A stretch of DNA of 64,000 nucleotides from assembly GCF_030518155.1 (NCBI RefSeq), contig NZ_JAULRU010000797.1, forward strand, positions 124,001 through 188,000. The letters are read 5' to 3'. Shown here piece after piece: positions 56,472-64,000 of this stretch (the stretch's first letter is position 1; each line of letters starts with the position of its first letter). Source of the DNA: Gilvimarinus gilvus (lineage in GTDB: Bacteria > Pseudomonadota > Gammaproteobacteria > Pseudomonadales > Cellvibrionaceae). The notes below the pieces were generated by a model, which had not been told where the DNA came from, ran no database searches, and saw only the letters and a list, made by a program, of their open reading frames with translations. Position numbers and translations under genes: made by a program.

Positions 56472-58529
56472 TCAGTGAATACCTTTCCAGTACTCACGAT
56501 TCAACAGGTAGGTAAAGACAAACAGTACACAGATAAACAGCAGTACGAAAACGCCAATGCGCTTACGATCCAACTGAGAAGGTTCTGCTACATATTCGAG
56601 GAAATTCACCAGGTCGAAAATAGCGCGGTCAAACTCTTCGGTAGTCATGGTGCCTTTAATATCACCCTCTACCAAAGCGCCGCAGTGTTCATCCATTACA
56701 GGATTACCCAAATCATCACGTACCGCGTGACCGTGTGAATCGATTTTAGGGCCAGCACCACACTCGTGTAAGCCTTGCAACTCAAGCATTACGTGGGGCA
56801 TGCCCACGTTGGCAAAGACGCGGTTATTAACCCCCAACGGGCGCGATTCATCCTTATAAAAATTTCGTAGGTAAGTGTACAGCCACTGTGGGTTACGTGC
56901 ACGCGCTACCAGCGTAAGATCGGGCGGCGCAGCACCAAACCACTGCTTCCCCAAATCTTTGCTCATGGAAATTTCCATCAGATCACCGATGCGCTTTTCA
57001 TCGGTGCCAAAAACCATGTTCTCCATCATCAGGTCATGGGGAATGCCCAAGTCATCGGCAACGCGCTCGTAGCGCGAAAACTTTGCCGAGTGGCACCCCA
57101 TGCAATAGTTGACGAAATACTTGGCGCCGCGCTGCAGCGAGGCCTTATTTTCCAGATCCGGCTCCATGGCGTCGCAGGGAATGGCGCCACAGTCGAACGC
57201 TCCTTCGGCGCCCACTGCTTTAATCGGCACAACCACCAGCACAGCGAAGAGTGCAAAGCCACCCAATACCAATGGCAGCGGCAAGCCCTTCATGCGCACA
57301 CGATCGGGTTCTGGCTGGGTCTTTTCACGCTTGGTCCAAAATGGCATGCCGATAAAATACGCAAAGTACAAAATGGTACATATCTGGGCCAGAATCGTGC
57401 GGCCAGGCGTTGGTGACTTAACCCCCAAATAGCCCAAAATCACAAACGCCGCGGCAAATACAATCAATGCCACGCGACTGAAAGTACCTTTGTACCGCAT
57501 TGACTTAACCGGGCTCTTATCCAACCAAGGCAGCACAAACAAGATTGCGATAGCGGCACCCATTGCGACCAGGCCAAGGAACTTCGCATCCAAGGGGCCA
57601 ATCGGGAAGTTTATCGCTCGCAAAATGGCGTAAAAAGGCGTGAAGTACCAGACCGGAGCAATATGCGCTGGCGTCTTCAGATTGTTTGCTTCTTCGAAGT
57701 TGGCGTACTCAAGGAAGAAACCACCCATTTCCGGCATAAAAAACAGAACGAAACAAAACACGAACAGGAACACCGACACACCCACTAGATCGTGGACAGT
57801 GTAGAACGGGTGGAAAGCCACACCGTCTTTAGGAATGCCGTTTTCGTCTTTGTTTTTCTTAATTTCGATACCGTCGGGGTTGTTAGAACCCACCTCGTGC
57901 AGCGCCAGCAAATGCAGCACTACCAGACCAAGCAAAACAATTGGCAGGGCCACCACGTGCAGGGCAAAGAAACGGTTCAGGGTAATTCCAGAAATCAGGA
58001 AGTCACCACGAATCCACTCAACCAGTGAATCGCCAACAACCGGAATGGCGCCGACCAGAGACACGATTACCTGCGCACCCCAATAGGACATTTGTCCCCA
58101 GGGCAGCACATAACCCATAAAGGCTTCGGCCATCAGCACCAGGTAGATGGTCATACCGAAGATCCAGACCAGTTCGCGAGGCGCCTTGTATGAGCCATAC
58201 ATCAAACCGCGGAACATATGCAGGTAGACCACGACAAAAAACGCCGAAGCGCCAGTGGAGTGCATGTAGCGCAGAATCCAACCGTAATCGACATCACGCA
58301 TGATGTACTCAACAGAGGCAAACGCCTCTTCGGCACTCGGGGTGTAATTCATGGTCAACCAAATACCGGTCAATAGCTGATTGACCAGCACCAGAATCGA
58401 CAAGACCCCAAAAAAGTACCAAAAGTTAAAGTTTTTAGGCGCGTAGTACTTACCCATATGGGTATCCCAAGCGCGCTGTACAGGCAGACGAGCGTCAACC
58501 CAACTCCACAATCCTTTCATCCAATTCAT
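56472..58529 (-). CDS. Cytochrome b/cytochrome c1 fusion subunit of the bc1 complex
   Basis: One 685-residue frame carrying both heme subunits of ubiquinol:cytochrome c reductase. Residues 1-412 are cytochrome b: YMHSTGASAFFVVVYLHMFRGL with paired His, and LNRFFALHVVALPIVLLGLVVLHLLALHE with the other pair, and PVWYFTPFYAILRA. The junction is REKTQPEPDRVRMKGLPLP; residues 413-685 are cytochrome c1 with a heme c site CMGCH (C476-H480) and a C-terminal membrane anchor (GVFVLLFICVLFVFTYLL). The internal Met413 has no ribosome-binding site, so a separate c1 start is unlikely. The real ATG at 58529 is marked by AGGAGG. In most gammaproteobacteria the two genes are separate (petB, petC). Confidence 0.9.
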   Translation of the reverse strand: MNWMKGLWSWVDARLPVQRAWDTHMGKYYAPKNFNFWYFFGVLSILVLVNQLLTGIWLTMNYTPSAEEAFASVEYIMRDVDYGWILRYMHSTGASAFFVVVYLHMFRGLMYGSYKAPRELVWIFGMTIYLVLMAEAFMGYVLPWGQMSYWGAQVIVSLVGAIPVVGDSLVEWIRGDFLISGITLNRFFALHVVALPIVLLGLVVLHLLALHEVGSNNPDGIEIKKNKDENGIPKDGVAFHPFYTVHDLVGVSVFLFVFCFVLFFMPEMGGFFLEYANFEEANNLKTPAHIAPVWYFTPFYAILRAINFPIGPLDAKFLGLVAMGAAIAILFVLPWLDKSPVKSMRYKGTFSRVALIVFAAAFVILGYLGVKSPTPGRTILAQICTILYFAYFIGMPFWTKREKTQPEPDRVRMKGLPLPLVLGGFALFAVLVVVPIKAVGAEGAFDCGAIPCDAMEPDLENKASLQRGAKYFVNYCMGCHSAKFSRYERVADDLGIPHDLMMENMVFGTDEKRIGDLMEISMSKDLGKQWFGAAPPDLTLVARARNPQWLYTYLRNFYKDESRPLGVNNRVFANVGMPHVMLELQGLHECGAGPKIDSHGHAVRDDLGNPVMDEHCGALVEGDIKGTMTTEEFDRAIFDLVNFLEYVAEPSQLDRKRIGVFVLLFICVLFVFTYLLNREYWKGIH

Positions 58530-58531
58530 GT

Positions 58532-59125
58532 TTAGGCCTCCTGATCCACGCCAATCGTTACCCAATCATCACCATCGTAGGCGTGGGGGGGAACTTCCAA
58601 GTTAATGGGAGCAGGTACACCCTTGTACACACGGCCCGCCAAATCGAACTTAGAGCCGTGACAGGGGCAAAAGAATCCGCCTTGCCAGCTATCGCCACCC
58701 AAATCCTGTGCACCCACATCCGGGCGGAACATAGGTGCGCACCCCAAGTGCGTACACAAACCCAGCAAGATCGAAACTTCGGGTTTGATCGAGCGAGTCT
58801 CATTCTGAGCGTAAACAGGCTGTTGCGGCTCTTCAGAGTTGGGGTCACTAACCAGCTCTGTGGTTTTCTGTAAACCGGCCAAAGCTTCTTCGGTGCGGCG
58901 CAAAATGTAAACGGGCTTGCCGCGCCACTCAACGGTGATCATTGCACCGGGCTCAATTTTACTGATGTTTACTTTGACCGGTGCACCGGCCGCTTTGGCT
59001 TTTGCACTCGGGTTCCAGGACCCGACAAAAGGAACCGCGGCACCTACCGCACCAATGGCACCCACAACAGTGGTGGCCCCGGTGAGTACGCGACGACGGG
59101 TCTTGTTGACAACGTCATTGCTCAT
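58532..59125 (-). CDS. petA: Ubiquinol-cytochrome c reductase Rieske iron-sulfur subunit
   Basis: A 197-residue protein: a Tat-like signal (TRRRVLTGA at 9-17, then a hydrophobic helix) and a periplasmic Rieske domain with the two cluster loops CTHLGC (C124, H126, C129) and CPCHGS (C153, C155, H156). It is followed after 2 bases by the b/c1 gene. GGGGAGAAG precedes the ATG. Confidence 0.95.
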   Translation of the reverse strand: MSNDVVNKTRRRVLTGATTVVGAIGAVGAAVPFVGSWNPSAKAKAAGAPVKVNISKIEPGAMITVEWRGKPVYILRRTEEALAGLQKTTELVSDPNSEEPQQPVYAQNETRSIKPEVSILLGLCTHLGCAPMFRPDVGAQDLGGDSWQGGFFCPCHGSKFDLAGRVYKGVPAPINLEVPPHAYDGDDWVTIGVDQEA

Positions 59126-59213
59126 GACGACTTCTCCCCTAACAGCATCGACGGCTAAAAATCACGAATTTTCAAAGATTTAGACTAATTTTATTGTCTT
59201 TAAAAATCCGCCA

Positions 59214-59242
59214 ATATTAATGAAATTAGTCAACTGTTACAA
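59214..59242 (-). promoter_or_regulatory. Candidate promoter of the petA-petBC-sspAB operon
   Basis: On the minus strand TTGTAA (-35) and TAATAT (-10) are separated by 17 bases, about 90 bases before the petA ATG. Confidence 0.45.
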
Positions 59243-59360
59243 GGACAAGCCAACAAGACCGCGCCAGATAAGGGCTGCGGGGCATTGGCACGCGTGTCGA
59301 TCTCGCTTTATTTAGCGTAAACGGTGAGCCCCAGGCCATCCGCAACACCAAACCCAAAAC

Positions 59361-59394
59361 AAAAAAACGCCCAGGGTTGCCCCTGAGCGTTTTT
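59361..59394 (-). terminator. Rho-independent terminator of rplM-rpsI
   Basis: On the minus strand a stem of about 10 bp (ACGCTCAGGG with CCCTGGGCGT, one wobble, loop GCAA) is followed by seven T. Confidence 0.85.
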
Positions 59395-59431
59395 CGATCG
59401 AACACGCTGTAACAGCTGTCGTAAAGCCAAA

Positions 59432-59824
59432 TTAACGCTTGGAAAATTGTGGCTTTTTACGAGCTTTACGCAGACCGACTTTCTTACGTTCAACTTCACG
59501 AGAATCGCGAGTCACGTAACCGGCACCACGCAGCGATGGACGCAAAGTCTCATCGTACTCCATCAGCGCGCGTGTCAGGCCGTGGCGAATTGCACCCGCC
59601 TGACCAAAGCTACCGCCGCCTGCGACAGTGGCTTTAACGTCGAACTTTTCTGCCAGATCGGTGGTCTGCAGCGGCTGACGCACAACCATCTGCGCTACTT
59701 CGCGACCGAAATACTGATCCAGCGGACGACCATTAACTGTAATTGTACCTGTGCCGGGTGTAATAAACACTCGAGCGGTCGAGGTCTTACGACGGCCGGT
59801 ACCGTAATATTGAGTAACTGCCAT
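59432..59824 (-). CDS. rpsI: 30S ribosomal protein S9
   Basis: A 130-residue protein. It starts [20 protein letters not shown] and ends in the basic tail [15 protein letters not shown], which reaches the P-site t[22 protein letters not shown] is also conserved. It follows rplM by 14 bases. Confidence 0.98.
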   Translation of the reverse strand: MAVTQYYGTGRRKTSTARVFITPGTGTITVNGRPLDQYFGREVAQMVVRQPLQTTDLAEKFDVKATVAGGGSFGQAGAIRHGLTRALMEYDETLRPSLRGAGYVTRDSREVERKKVGLRKARKKPQFSKR

Positions 59825-59838
59825 AATCAGCTTTCCGT

Positions 59839-60267
59839 TTAGAGGTTAAGTTCTTGCGGCTGCTGAGCAGTGTGCGGATGCTCACTACCTGCGTACACTT
59901 TCAACTTGTTGAACATAGCTCGACCGAGCGGACCACGCGGCAGCATGCCTTTTACAGCACTCTGGATAACGCGCTCTGGGGCCTTTTCGATCAGCTTCTC
60001 AAAGCTCATTGACTTGATGCCACCGATGTAGCCGGTGTGACGATAGTACATCTTGTCAGTTGCTTTTTTCCCGGTCACAGCAACTTTCTCTGCGTTAATA
60101 ACTACAATGTAGTCACCGGTGTCAACATGCGGGGTGTACTCAGGTTTGTGCTTTCCGCGCAGACGAGTAGCGATCTCCGTAGCCATACGGCCCAGAGTCT
60201 TACCTTCTGCATCAATCACGAACCAATCGCGAACGACCGATTCTGCTTTAGCACTATATGTCTTCAT
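59839..60267 (-). CDS. rplM: 50S ribosomal protein L13
   Basis: A 142-residue protein with the L13 signatures [40 protein letters not shown] and the ending [16 protein letters not shown]. It leads the rplM-rpsI operon. Confidence 0.98.
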   Translation of the reverse strand: MKTYSAKAESVVRDWFVIDAEGKTLGRMATEIATRLRGKHKPEYTPHVDTGDYIVVINAEKVAVTGKKATDKMYYRHTGYIGGIKSMSFEKLIEKAPERVIQSAVKGMLPRGPLGRAMFNKLKVYAGSEHPHTAQQPQELNL

Positions 60268-60311
60268 GTTATACCTGCCTACTAGGTGGTGCTTCCCACA
60301 AAAGAGCGCGA

Positions 60312-60340
60312 ATACTACATAAGGGCGAACTGCATTTCAA
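60312..60340 (-). promoter_or_regulatory. Sigma-70 promoter of rplM-rpsI
   Basis: On the minus strand TTGAAA (-35) and TAGTAT (-10) are separated by 17 bases, about 45 bases before the rplM start codon. Confidence 0.6.
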
Positions 60341-60425
60341 GCACTTTTTGCGGCTTTTTTAAGCATTTCATACAACGCAATACGCCAGACCAAACTATGG
60401 CGGCGGACCCGGCACCCACACGTAC

Positions 60426-61532
60426 CTACGGGCGGTGCGGCCGCGCGAGATATTCGTGGCTGCGCATCTCCAATAAGCGACTCTGGGTGCGCTCGATTTC
60501 AAAGCTGAGCCTACCGCCTGCGTACAAATTGGACAATTCCACTTCGGCGGAGACTACCAGCTTAACGTTGCGGTCGTAAAATTCGTCCACCAAATTGATG
60601 AATCTGCGCGTCTGATCATCGCGATCTCGGCCCAACTGCGGCACGCCCGACACGATGACCGCATGAAACTCCCGCGCCAACTCTATATAGTCGTTTTGCG
60701 AGCGCGGCCCGTCACACAACTGGGCAAAGCTAAACCAGGCGACATCGTCTGCCAGCCGCAGAGCCATCAGATAGCGCCCCTCCACCTCGAGGCGCTGCTC
60801 ATGCCTGACCTCGGCACCGGGCGGACACAAGCGTTTAAATGCCTGCTCCAGCCCATCCTGCGCTTCCGCCCCCAAAGGAGAGTAGTACAGCTCAGCCTGC
60901 TCCAGTGCACGCAACCGGTAGTCGACACCGCCATCGACATTGACTATCTGCGTATGCTTTTCGAGTAAGGCGATGGCGGGTAAGAATCGCGCTCGCTGTA
61001 AACCATCTTTATATAAGCCCGCAGGTTCAATATTCGAAGTAGTGACCAAAGTCACCCCGCGGCGAAATAACCCATCAAGTAACCCCGCTAAAATCATGGC
61101 ATCGGTAATATCACTGACGAAGAACTCGTCAAAACAAATAACCCTCGCCTCGGCCGCAATGTTTTCCGCCACCTGCTCAAGTGGGTTTTTTTGCCCAGCC
61201 AGCTGCCTTAATTCACCGTGAACCCGGCGCATAAAACGATGGAAGTGAACCCGCATTTTGCGCTCAAACGGCAGGCTTTCGTAGAAATTGTCCATTAGGT
61301 AGGTTTTACCGCGACCTACACCGCCCCAAAAATACAGGCCGCGAACCGGCTCCAGCCAGCGCTCTCCTGTCAATCTGGCCCACCAACCTGGCCTAACCAC
61401 AGGCTGTTTTAGCCGTTCGTAAAGGCCCTGCAATTCGCCAACTGCCTGTTCCTGCGCCGGATCATGCTGAAACCCATCCGTCTGCAGGTCGCGCTGGTAG
61501 CGCTCTATAGGCGAAAGAAGCCCACTTGTCAT
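60426..61532 (-). CDS. zapE: Cell division ATPase ZapE
   Basis: A 368-residue AFG1-like P-loop ATPase that acts at the Z-ring. Walker A is WGGVGRGKTYLMD, Walker B VICFDEFFVSDI (on the minus strand), then GVTLVTTSNIEPAGLYKDGLQRARFLPAI (the sensor part) and FINLVDEFYDRNVKLVV. It overlaps the hydrolase gene by 4 bases. It sits upstream of rplM in many gammaproteobacteria. Confidence 0.94.
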   Translation of the reverse strand: MTSGLLSPIERYQRDLQTDGFQHDPAQEQAVGELQGLYERLKQPVVRPGWWARLTGERWLEPVRGLYFWGGVGRGKTYLMDNFYESLPFERKMRVHFHRFMRRVHGELRQLAGQKNPLEQVAENIAAEARVICFDEFFVSDITDAMILAGLLDGLFRRGVTLVTTSNIEPAGLYKDGLQRARFLPAIALLEKHTQIVNVDGGVDYRLRALEQAELYYSPLGAEAQDGLEQAFKRLCPPGAEVRHEQRLEVEGRYLMALRLADDVAWFSFAQLCDGPRSQNDYIELAREFHAVIVSGVPQLGRDRDDQTRRFINLVDEFYDRNVKLVVSAEVELSNLYAGGRLSFEIERTQSRLLEMRSHEYLARPHRP

Positions 61533-62200
61533 TGTAATAGCTCCTCTGGGGGCAACTGATCAATAAGCGCTTTAGCGATCACCTGCTTCAGTTCCGTTAA
61601 TCTACCGTGAAAAAAATGGCCGGCTCCCACAAAACAGTGATATTGCACGTCGCCTGACAACTCGCCCGCCCAACTGCGCACCGCGGGCTCTTCCACTCGC
61701 TCGTCGTCATCGCCTTGCACAATGCAAACAGGGGCTAAAAATTTCCCCGCGCGCTCGAACACATACCGAGGCACCGGGGGTGCAATTAGACTCAGGTGAA
61801 GACACGGCAGTCGGTAGCTCGCTTGTGCCGCTATTGACGAGCCAAAAGAGAAGCCGGCCAACAATAGGGGGGTATTGGGATTCTCAGTGAGCAGGGCAGA
61901 GGCTACAGCGACAAGATCCTCCACCTCGCCGATGGCATTGTCATGCTTGCCCTCACTGTGGCCGACACCGCGAAAATTGAACCGCAGCGCGCCAATACCC
62001 AAATCGCGATAGGCCCGGGCCAGTGTTGTCACAACTTTGTTGTTCATCGTGCCCCCGTGCAACGGGTGCGGGTGACAGACAATGGCCGCTGCACCCGTAT
62101 CACTGTAGGGCGCGCCGGGGCTTGCAGGCGTACCGGCAACCTCAATGACACCCATCGGGCCCGAGATCAAAGCCGATGGCTGTGTAAGTAAATTAGACAT
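61529..62200 (-). CDS. Alpha/beta hydrolase (serine hydrolase family)
   Basis: A 223-residue protein. The oxyanion part AIVCHPHPLHGGTMNNKVV and ALRFNFRGVGHSEGKHD precede the nucleophile elbow GFSFGSS; the later IVQGDDDERVE and FVGAGHFFHGRL hold the acid and His. This is the small DLH-like hydrolase common upstream of zapE. Substrate unknown. Confidence 0.85.
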   Translation of the reverse strand: MSNLLTQPSALISGPMGVIEVAGTPASPGAPYSDTGAAAIVCHPHPLHGGTMNNKVVTTLARAYRDLGIGALRFNFRGVGHSEGKHDNAIGEVEDLVAVASALLTENPNTPLLLAGFSFGSSIAAQASYRLPCLHLSLIAPPVPRYVFERAGKFLAPVCIVQGDDDERVEEPAVRSWAGELSGDVQYHCFVGAGHFFHGRLTELKQVIAKALIDQLPPEELLQ

Positions 62201-62283
62201 GGTCTACCATTTTAATAAGGCCGTGCGGCAAAAAGAATTGACCAAGCTGCGACTCTGGCCTCTCTTTACAGCACAAAACGCCG

Positions 62284-62289
62284 TATAAT
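62284..62289 (+). promoter_or_regulatory. Perfect -10 box upstream of the YhcB/ZapG gene
   Basis: TATAAT at 62284-62289 on the plus strand, about 80 bases before the GTG start. No good -35 was found at the right spacing. Confidence 0.35.
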
Positions 62290-62371
62290 ACAGTTTCAGC
62301 AGGATGTTTTACATGTGTGGAATACAAGGCTGTGTTCACCAATACTTAAGTACTGAGCCAGGAGAGTTTTT

Positions 62372-62857
62372 GTGTACTCATTGACCACCATCATTGTTAC
62401 CGCTTTGGTTGCCGCCTTTATTGGCTGTGTCACCGGTTATGTGCTCTCTCGCAAGAGTAGCAACGGCAATCGCCCCAATGATTTGCAAAAGCGTCTGCAA
62501 GAAGCTGAAGAAGCTCTCGATCATTACCAGCACGACGTCACAGAACATTTCGCCCGCACCACTGAACTGGTCAACAGCCTGAATGAAAGCTATCGCGATA
62601 TGCACGAGCACTTAGCTTCCAGCGCTCTTAAGCTCAGCACTCCCGAAATTAGCCGTCAATTATTGGAAGAAGCACAACACCATTTGCCTGGCAACAAAGG
62701 GCACAACTTAGAGCATACGCACGTCGAAGCACCTCGTGATTGGGCCCCCAAACGCGCCGGCAGCAAAGGCACCCTGAGTGAAGAGTACGGCCTGGATGAA
62801 GCTGAAAAACTGGCCAGGGCGGCGGCGGAAGACGCTGCAGTCGACGATTCTAAGTAG
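62372..62857 (+). CDS. YhcB/ZapG family membrane protein
   Basis: A 161-residue protein with one N-terminal membrane helix (TTIIVTALVAAFIGCVTGYVL, about 5-25) and a cytoplasmic coiled coil (LQKRLQEAEEALDHYQHDVTEHFARTTELVNSLNESYRDMHEHL, split here: LQKRLQEAEEALDHY then DVTEHFARTTELVNSLN and YRDMHEHLA). This is the DUF1043 layout. The protein is linked to cell-division and envelope homeostasis. The start is GTG with AGGAGAG. It is followed by a DegS gene, the usual arrangement. Confidence 0.9.
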   Translation: MYSLTTIIVTALVAAFIGCVTGYVLSRKSSNGNRPNDLQKRLQEAEEALDHYQHDVTEHFARTTELVNSLNESYRDMHEHLASSALKLSTPEISRQLLEEAQHHLPGNKGHNLEHTHVEAPRDWAPKRAGSKGTLSEEYGLDEAEKLARAAAEDAAVDDSK

Positions 62858-62871
62858 CGCGACACACTCTT

Positions 62872-64000
62872 ATGCCTGTTCGCGCCCTGCAATTTATACT
62901 CTGGCCCGCATTGGCGGGCCTTTTTATCGCACTGACTATTTTTATCGCCTTTCCGCGTCTAATGCCCTGGCAATTACCGGTCGCAGCGAATAAGCACGCC
63001 AATCCATCTCAGGTTACCTCTTACGCCGACGCCGTTGATCAAGCTGCCAACTCAGTCGTCAATATTTACTCACGCAAAATTATTGGCACAAAGCAACATC
63101 CACTGGCAGAGCATCCTTTATTCGAACACCTGTATCGCAATCCAGAACAACAAAAGCGTGTGCAATCGGCTCTTGGCTCCGGTGTCATAGTGAGCGAGGA
63201 GGGTTACCTACTCACCAACAATCATGTCATTGACGGTGCGGATGAAATTCTGGTTTTGCTCCACGACGGGCGCCGCGCCGGTGCCACGTTTATCGGTAAC
63301 GACCCAGAGAGTGACCTCGCCGTACTCAAAATTGAGCTGGATAATCTCACCCCCATTCAAATCGGTAACCCAGCCCAGACCCGGGTCGGCGATGTCGTGC
63401 TGGCTATCGGCAATCCATTTGGTGTTGGTCAAACTGTCACTCAGGGAATCGTCAGTGCTTTGCGCCGCTACGGCCTGGGTATCAGTACTTACGAAAACTA
63501 CATACAAACCGATGCCGCCATTAATCCCGGCAACTCCGGCGGCGCACTGATTGATACGCAGGGAAATTTGCTGGGCATCAACGCCGCAATCATTTTCGAT
63601 ACCGTTGGCATTGGCTTTGCCGTGCCCGCGGATGACGCTATTGACTCACTCAGCGACATTGTTAAATATGGTCGCGTCGTTAGGGGATGGCTTGGCTTGA
63701 CCGTAGAGCGACTCACCCCCGCGATGGTGCTCGAGCTGAACTTAGGCAGTGTTGCCGGTGTATTGGTCACCGATACTCCGGTCAATGATCCCGCCTACGA
63801 TGCCGGCATTCGCCCAGGCGATGTACTCACCCATATTGATGGGCAACCCATAGGGACTGAGCGACAAGGCCTAAACGAAGTCGCCGGGCTGGACCCCGGC
63901 ACCAAAGTAACCGTTCAGGTTTTGCGCCCTCGCCCGGACCGAACTCCCGAAAAGCTGGTGTTTGAGGTTACCGTTGAAGAACGTCGATTAACCAGCGAAG
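62872..64000 (+). CDS. degS: DegS-type periplasmic serine protease (partial at right edge)
   Basis: An open frame of 376 codons runs to the window edge without a stop. An N-terminal helix (LQFILWPALAGLFIALTIF, about 6-24) anchors it to the inner membrane. The trypsin-like domain has H118 (TNNHVI), D148 (ESDLAVL) and S222 (NPGNSGGA). One PDZ domain follows (about 275-360; RGWLGLTVERLTP, AGIRPGDVLTHIDG). DegS cleaves the anti-sigma factor RseA to activate SigmaE. E. coli DegS has 355 residues, so the stop should be close beyond the edge; the tail here is already longer. DegQ-like proteins would have two PDZ domains. Confidence 0.9.
   Translation, partial: MPVRALQFILWPALAGLFIALTIFIAFPRLMPWQLPVAANKHANPSQVTSYADAVDQAANSVVNIYSRKIIGTKQHPLAEHPLFEHLYRNPEQQKRVQSALGSGVIVSEEGYLLTNNHVIDGADEILVLLHDGRRAGATFIGNDPESDLAVLKIELDNLTPIQIGNPAQTRVGDVVLAIGNPFGVGQTVTQGIVSALRRYGLGISTYENYIQTDAAINPGNSGGALIDTQGNLLGINAAIIFDTVGIGFAVPADDAIDSLSDIVKYGRVVRGWLGLTVERLTPAMVLELNLGSVAGVLVTDTPVNDPAYDAGIRPGDVLTHIDGQPIGTERQGLNEVAGLDPGTKVTVQVLRPRPDRTPEKLVFEVTVEERRLTSE

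Larger units (their letters stand above)
59126..59431 (-). other. Intergenic region between petA and rpsI
   Basis: A 306-base spacer on the minus strand with the rpsI terminator (59361-59394) and the petA promoter (59214-59242). Nothing else was seen. Confidence 0.6.

Noticed and set aside
1-64000. tRNA, rRNA, riboswitches, CRISPR arrays, prophage or toxin-antitoxin genes
   Set aside because: I looked for each along both strands and found none; spacer sequences between genes did not show tRNA cloverleaf or riboswitch features.

Overview
The window is a chromosomal segment of a Gammaproteobacterium, most likely a member of the Cellvibrionales (relatives of Saccharophagus, Teredinibacter and Cellvibrio). 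The lineage call is inference. It rests on the housekeeping gene order (miaB-phoH-ybeY-corC-lnt; accB-accC-prmA-dusB-fis-purH-purD; rplM-rpsI-petABC-sspA-sspB), on lipoproteins with long polyserine linkers, and on the long PstA/PstC permease variants. No rRNA, tRNA, CRISPR array, prophage or transposase gene was found.

Layout. 1-15.5 kb: the 3' end of argS, a Bcr/CflA drug exporter, a DUF3313-type lipoprotein, an acyltransferase-dinG-yqcC operon, a YchJ-family protein, a REC-GGDEF cyclase, pyrB, a DUF2971 protein, then the conserved operon miaB-phoH-ybeY-corC-lnt (tRNA modification, rRNA maturation, envelope). 15.7-28.6 kb is the accessory part: a DUF1820 protein, a short GlpD-like oxidoreductase, a RoxA-like di-heme cytochrome c lipoprotein, a PMT-family (GT39) glycosyltransferase translationally coupled to a PA14-like membrane-anchored protein, two tandem lipoproteins each with seven FG-GAP-like propeller blades, a calcium-loop protein, a SUKH (SMI1/KNR4) protein, and the wreck of a serine-rich lipoprotein gene.

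28.6-45 kb: polB, a DUF2333 protein, a TPR lipoprotein with a PCu(A)C copper chaperone, dsbD, then aroQ-accB-accC-prmA-DUF3426-dusB-fis-purH-purD (shikimate pathway, fatty acid synthesis, translation and nucleoid proteins, purines). 45-54.5 kb: an MscS-type channel and a thioredoxin-like protein, a MITE-like element, then phoU-pstB-pstA-pstC-pstS, read from a Pho box. 54.5-64 kb: a Yip1 protein, sspB-sspA, a fused cytochrome b/c1 gene with petA, rpsI-rplM, zapE, an alpha/beta hydrolase, a YhcB/ZapG protein and the start of a DegS-type protease.

Most of the window is ordinary core genome. The points worth a second look are: the PMT/PA14 gene pair beside serine-rich propeller lipoproteins (a possible surface O-glycosylation locus), the cytochrome b-c1 gene fusion, a 248-bp element with 19-bp imperfect terminal inverted repeats, and the decayed FN3/CAP-type lipoprotein gene with a C8 tract. 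No clearly new multi-gene system could be demonstrated from sequence alone.
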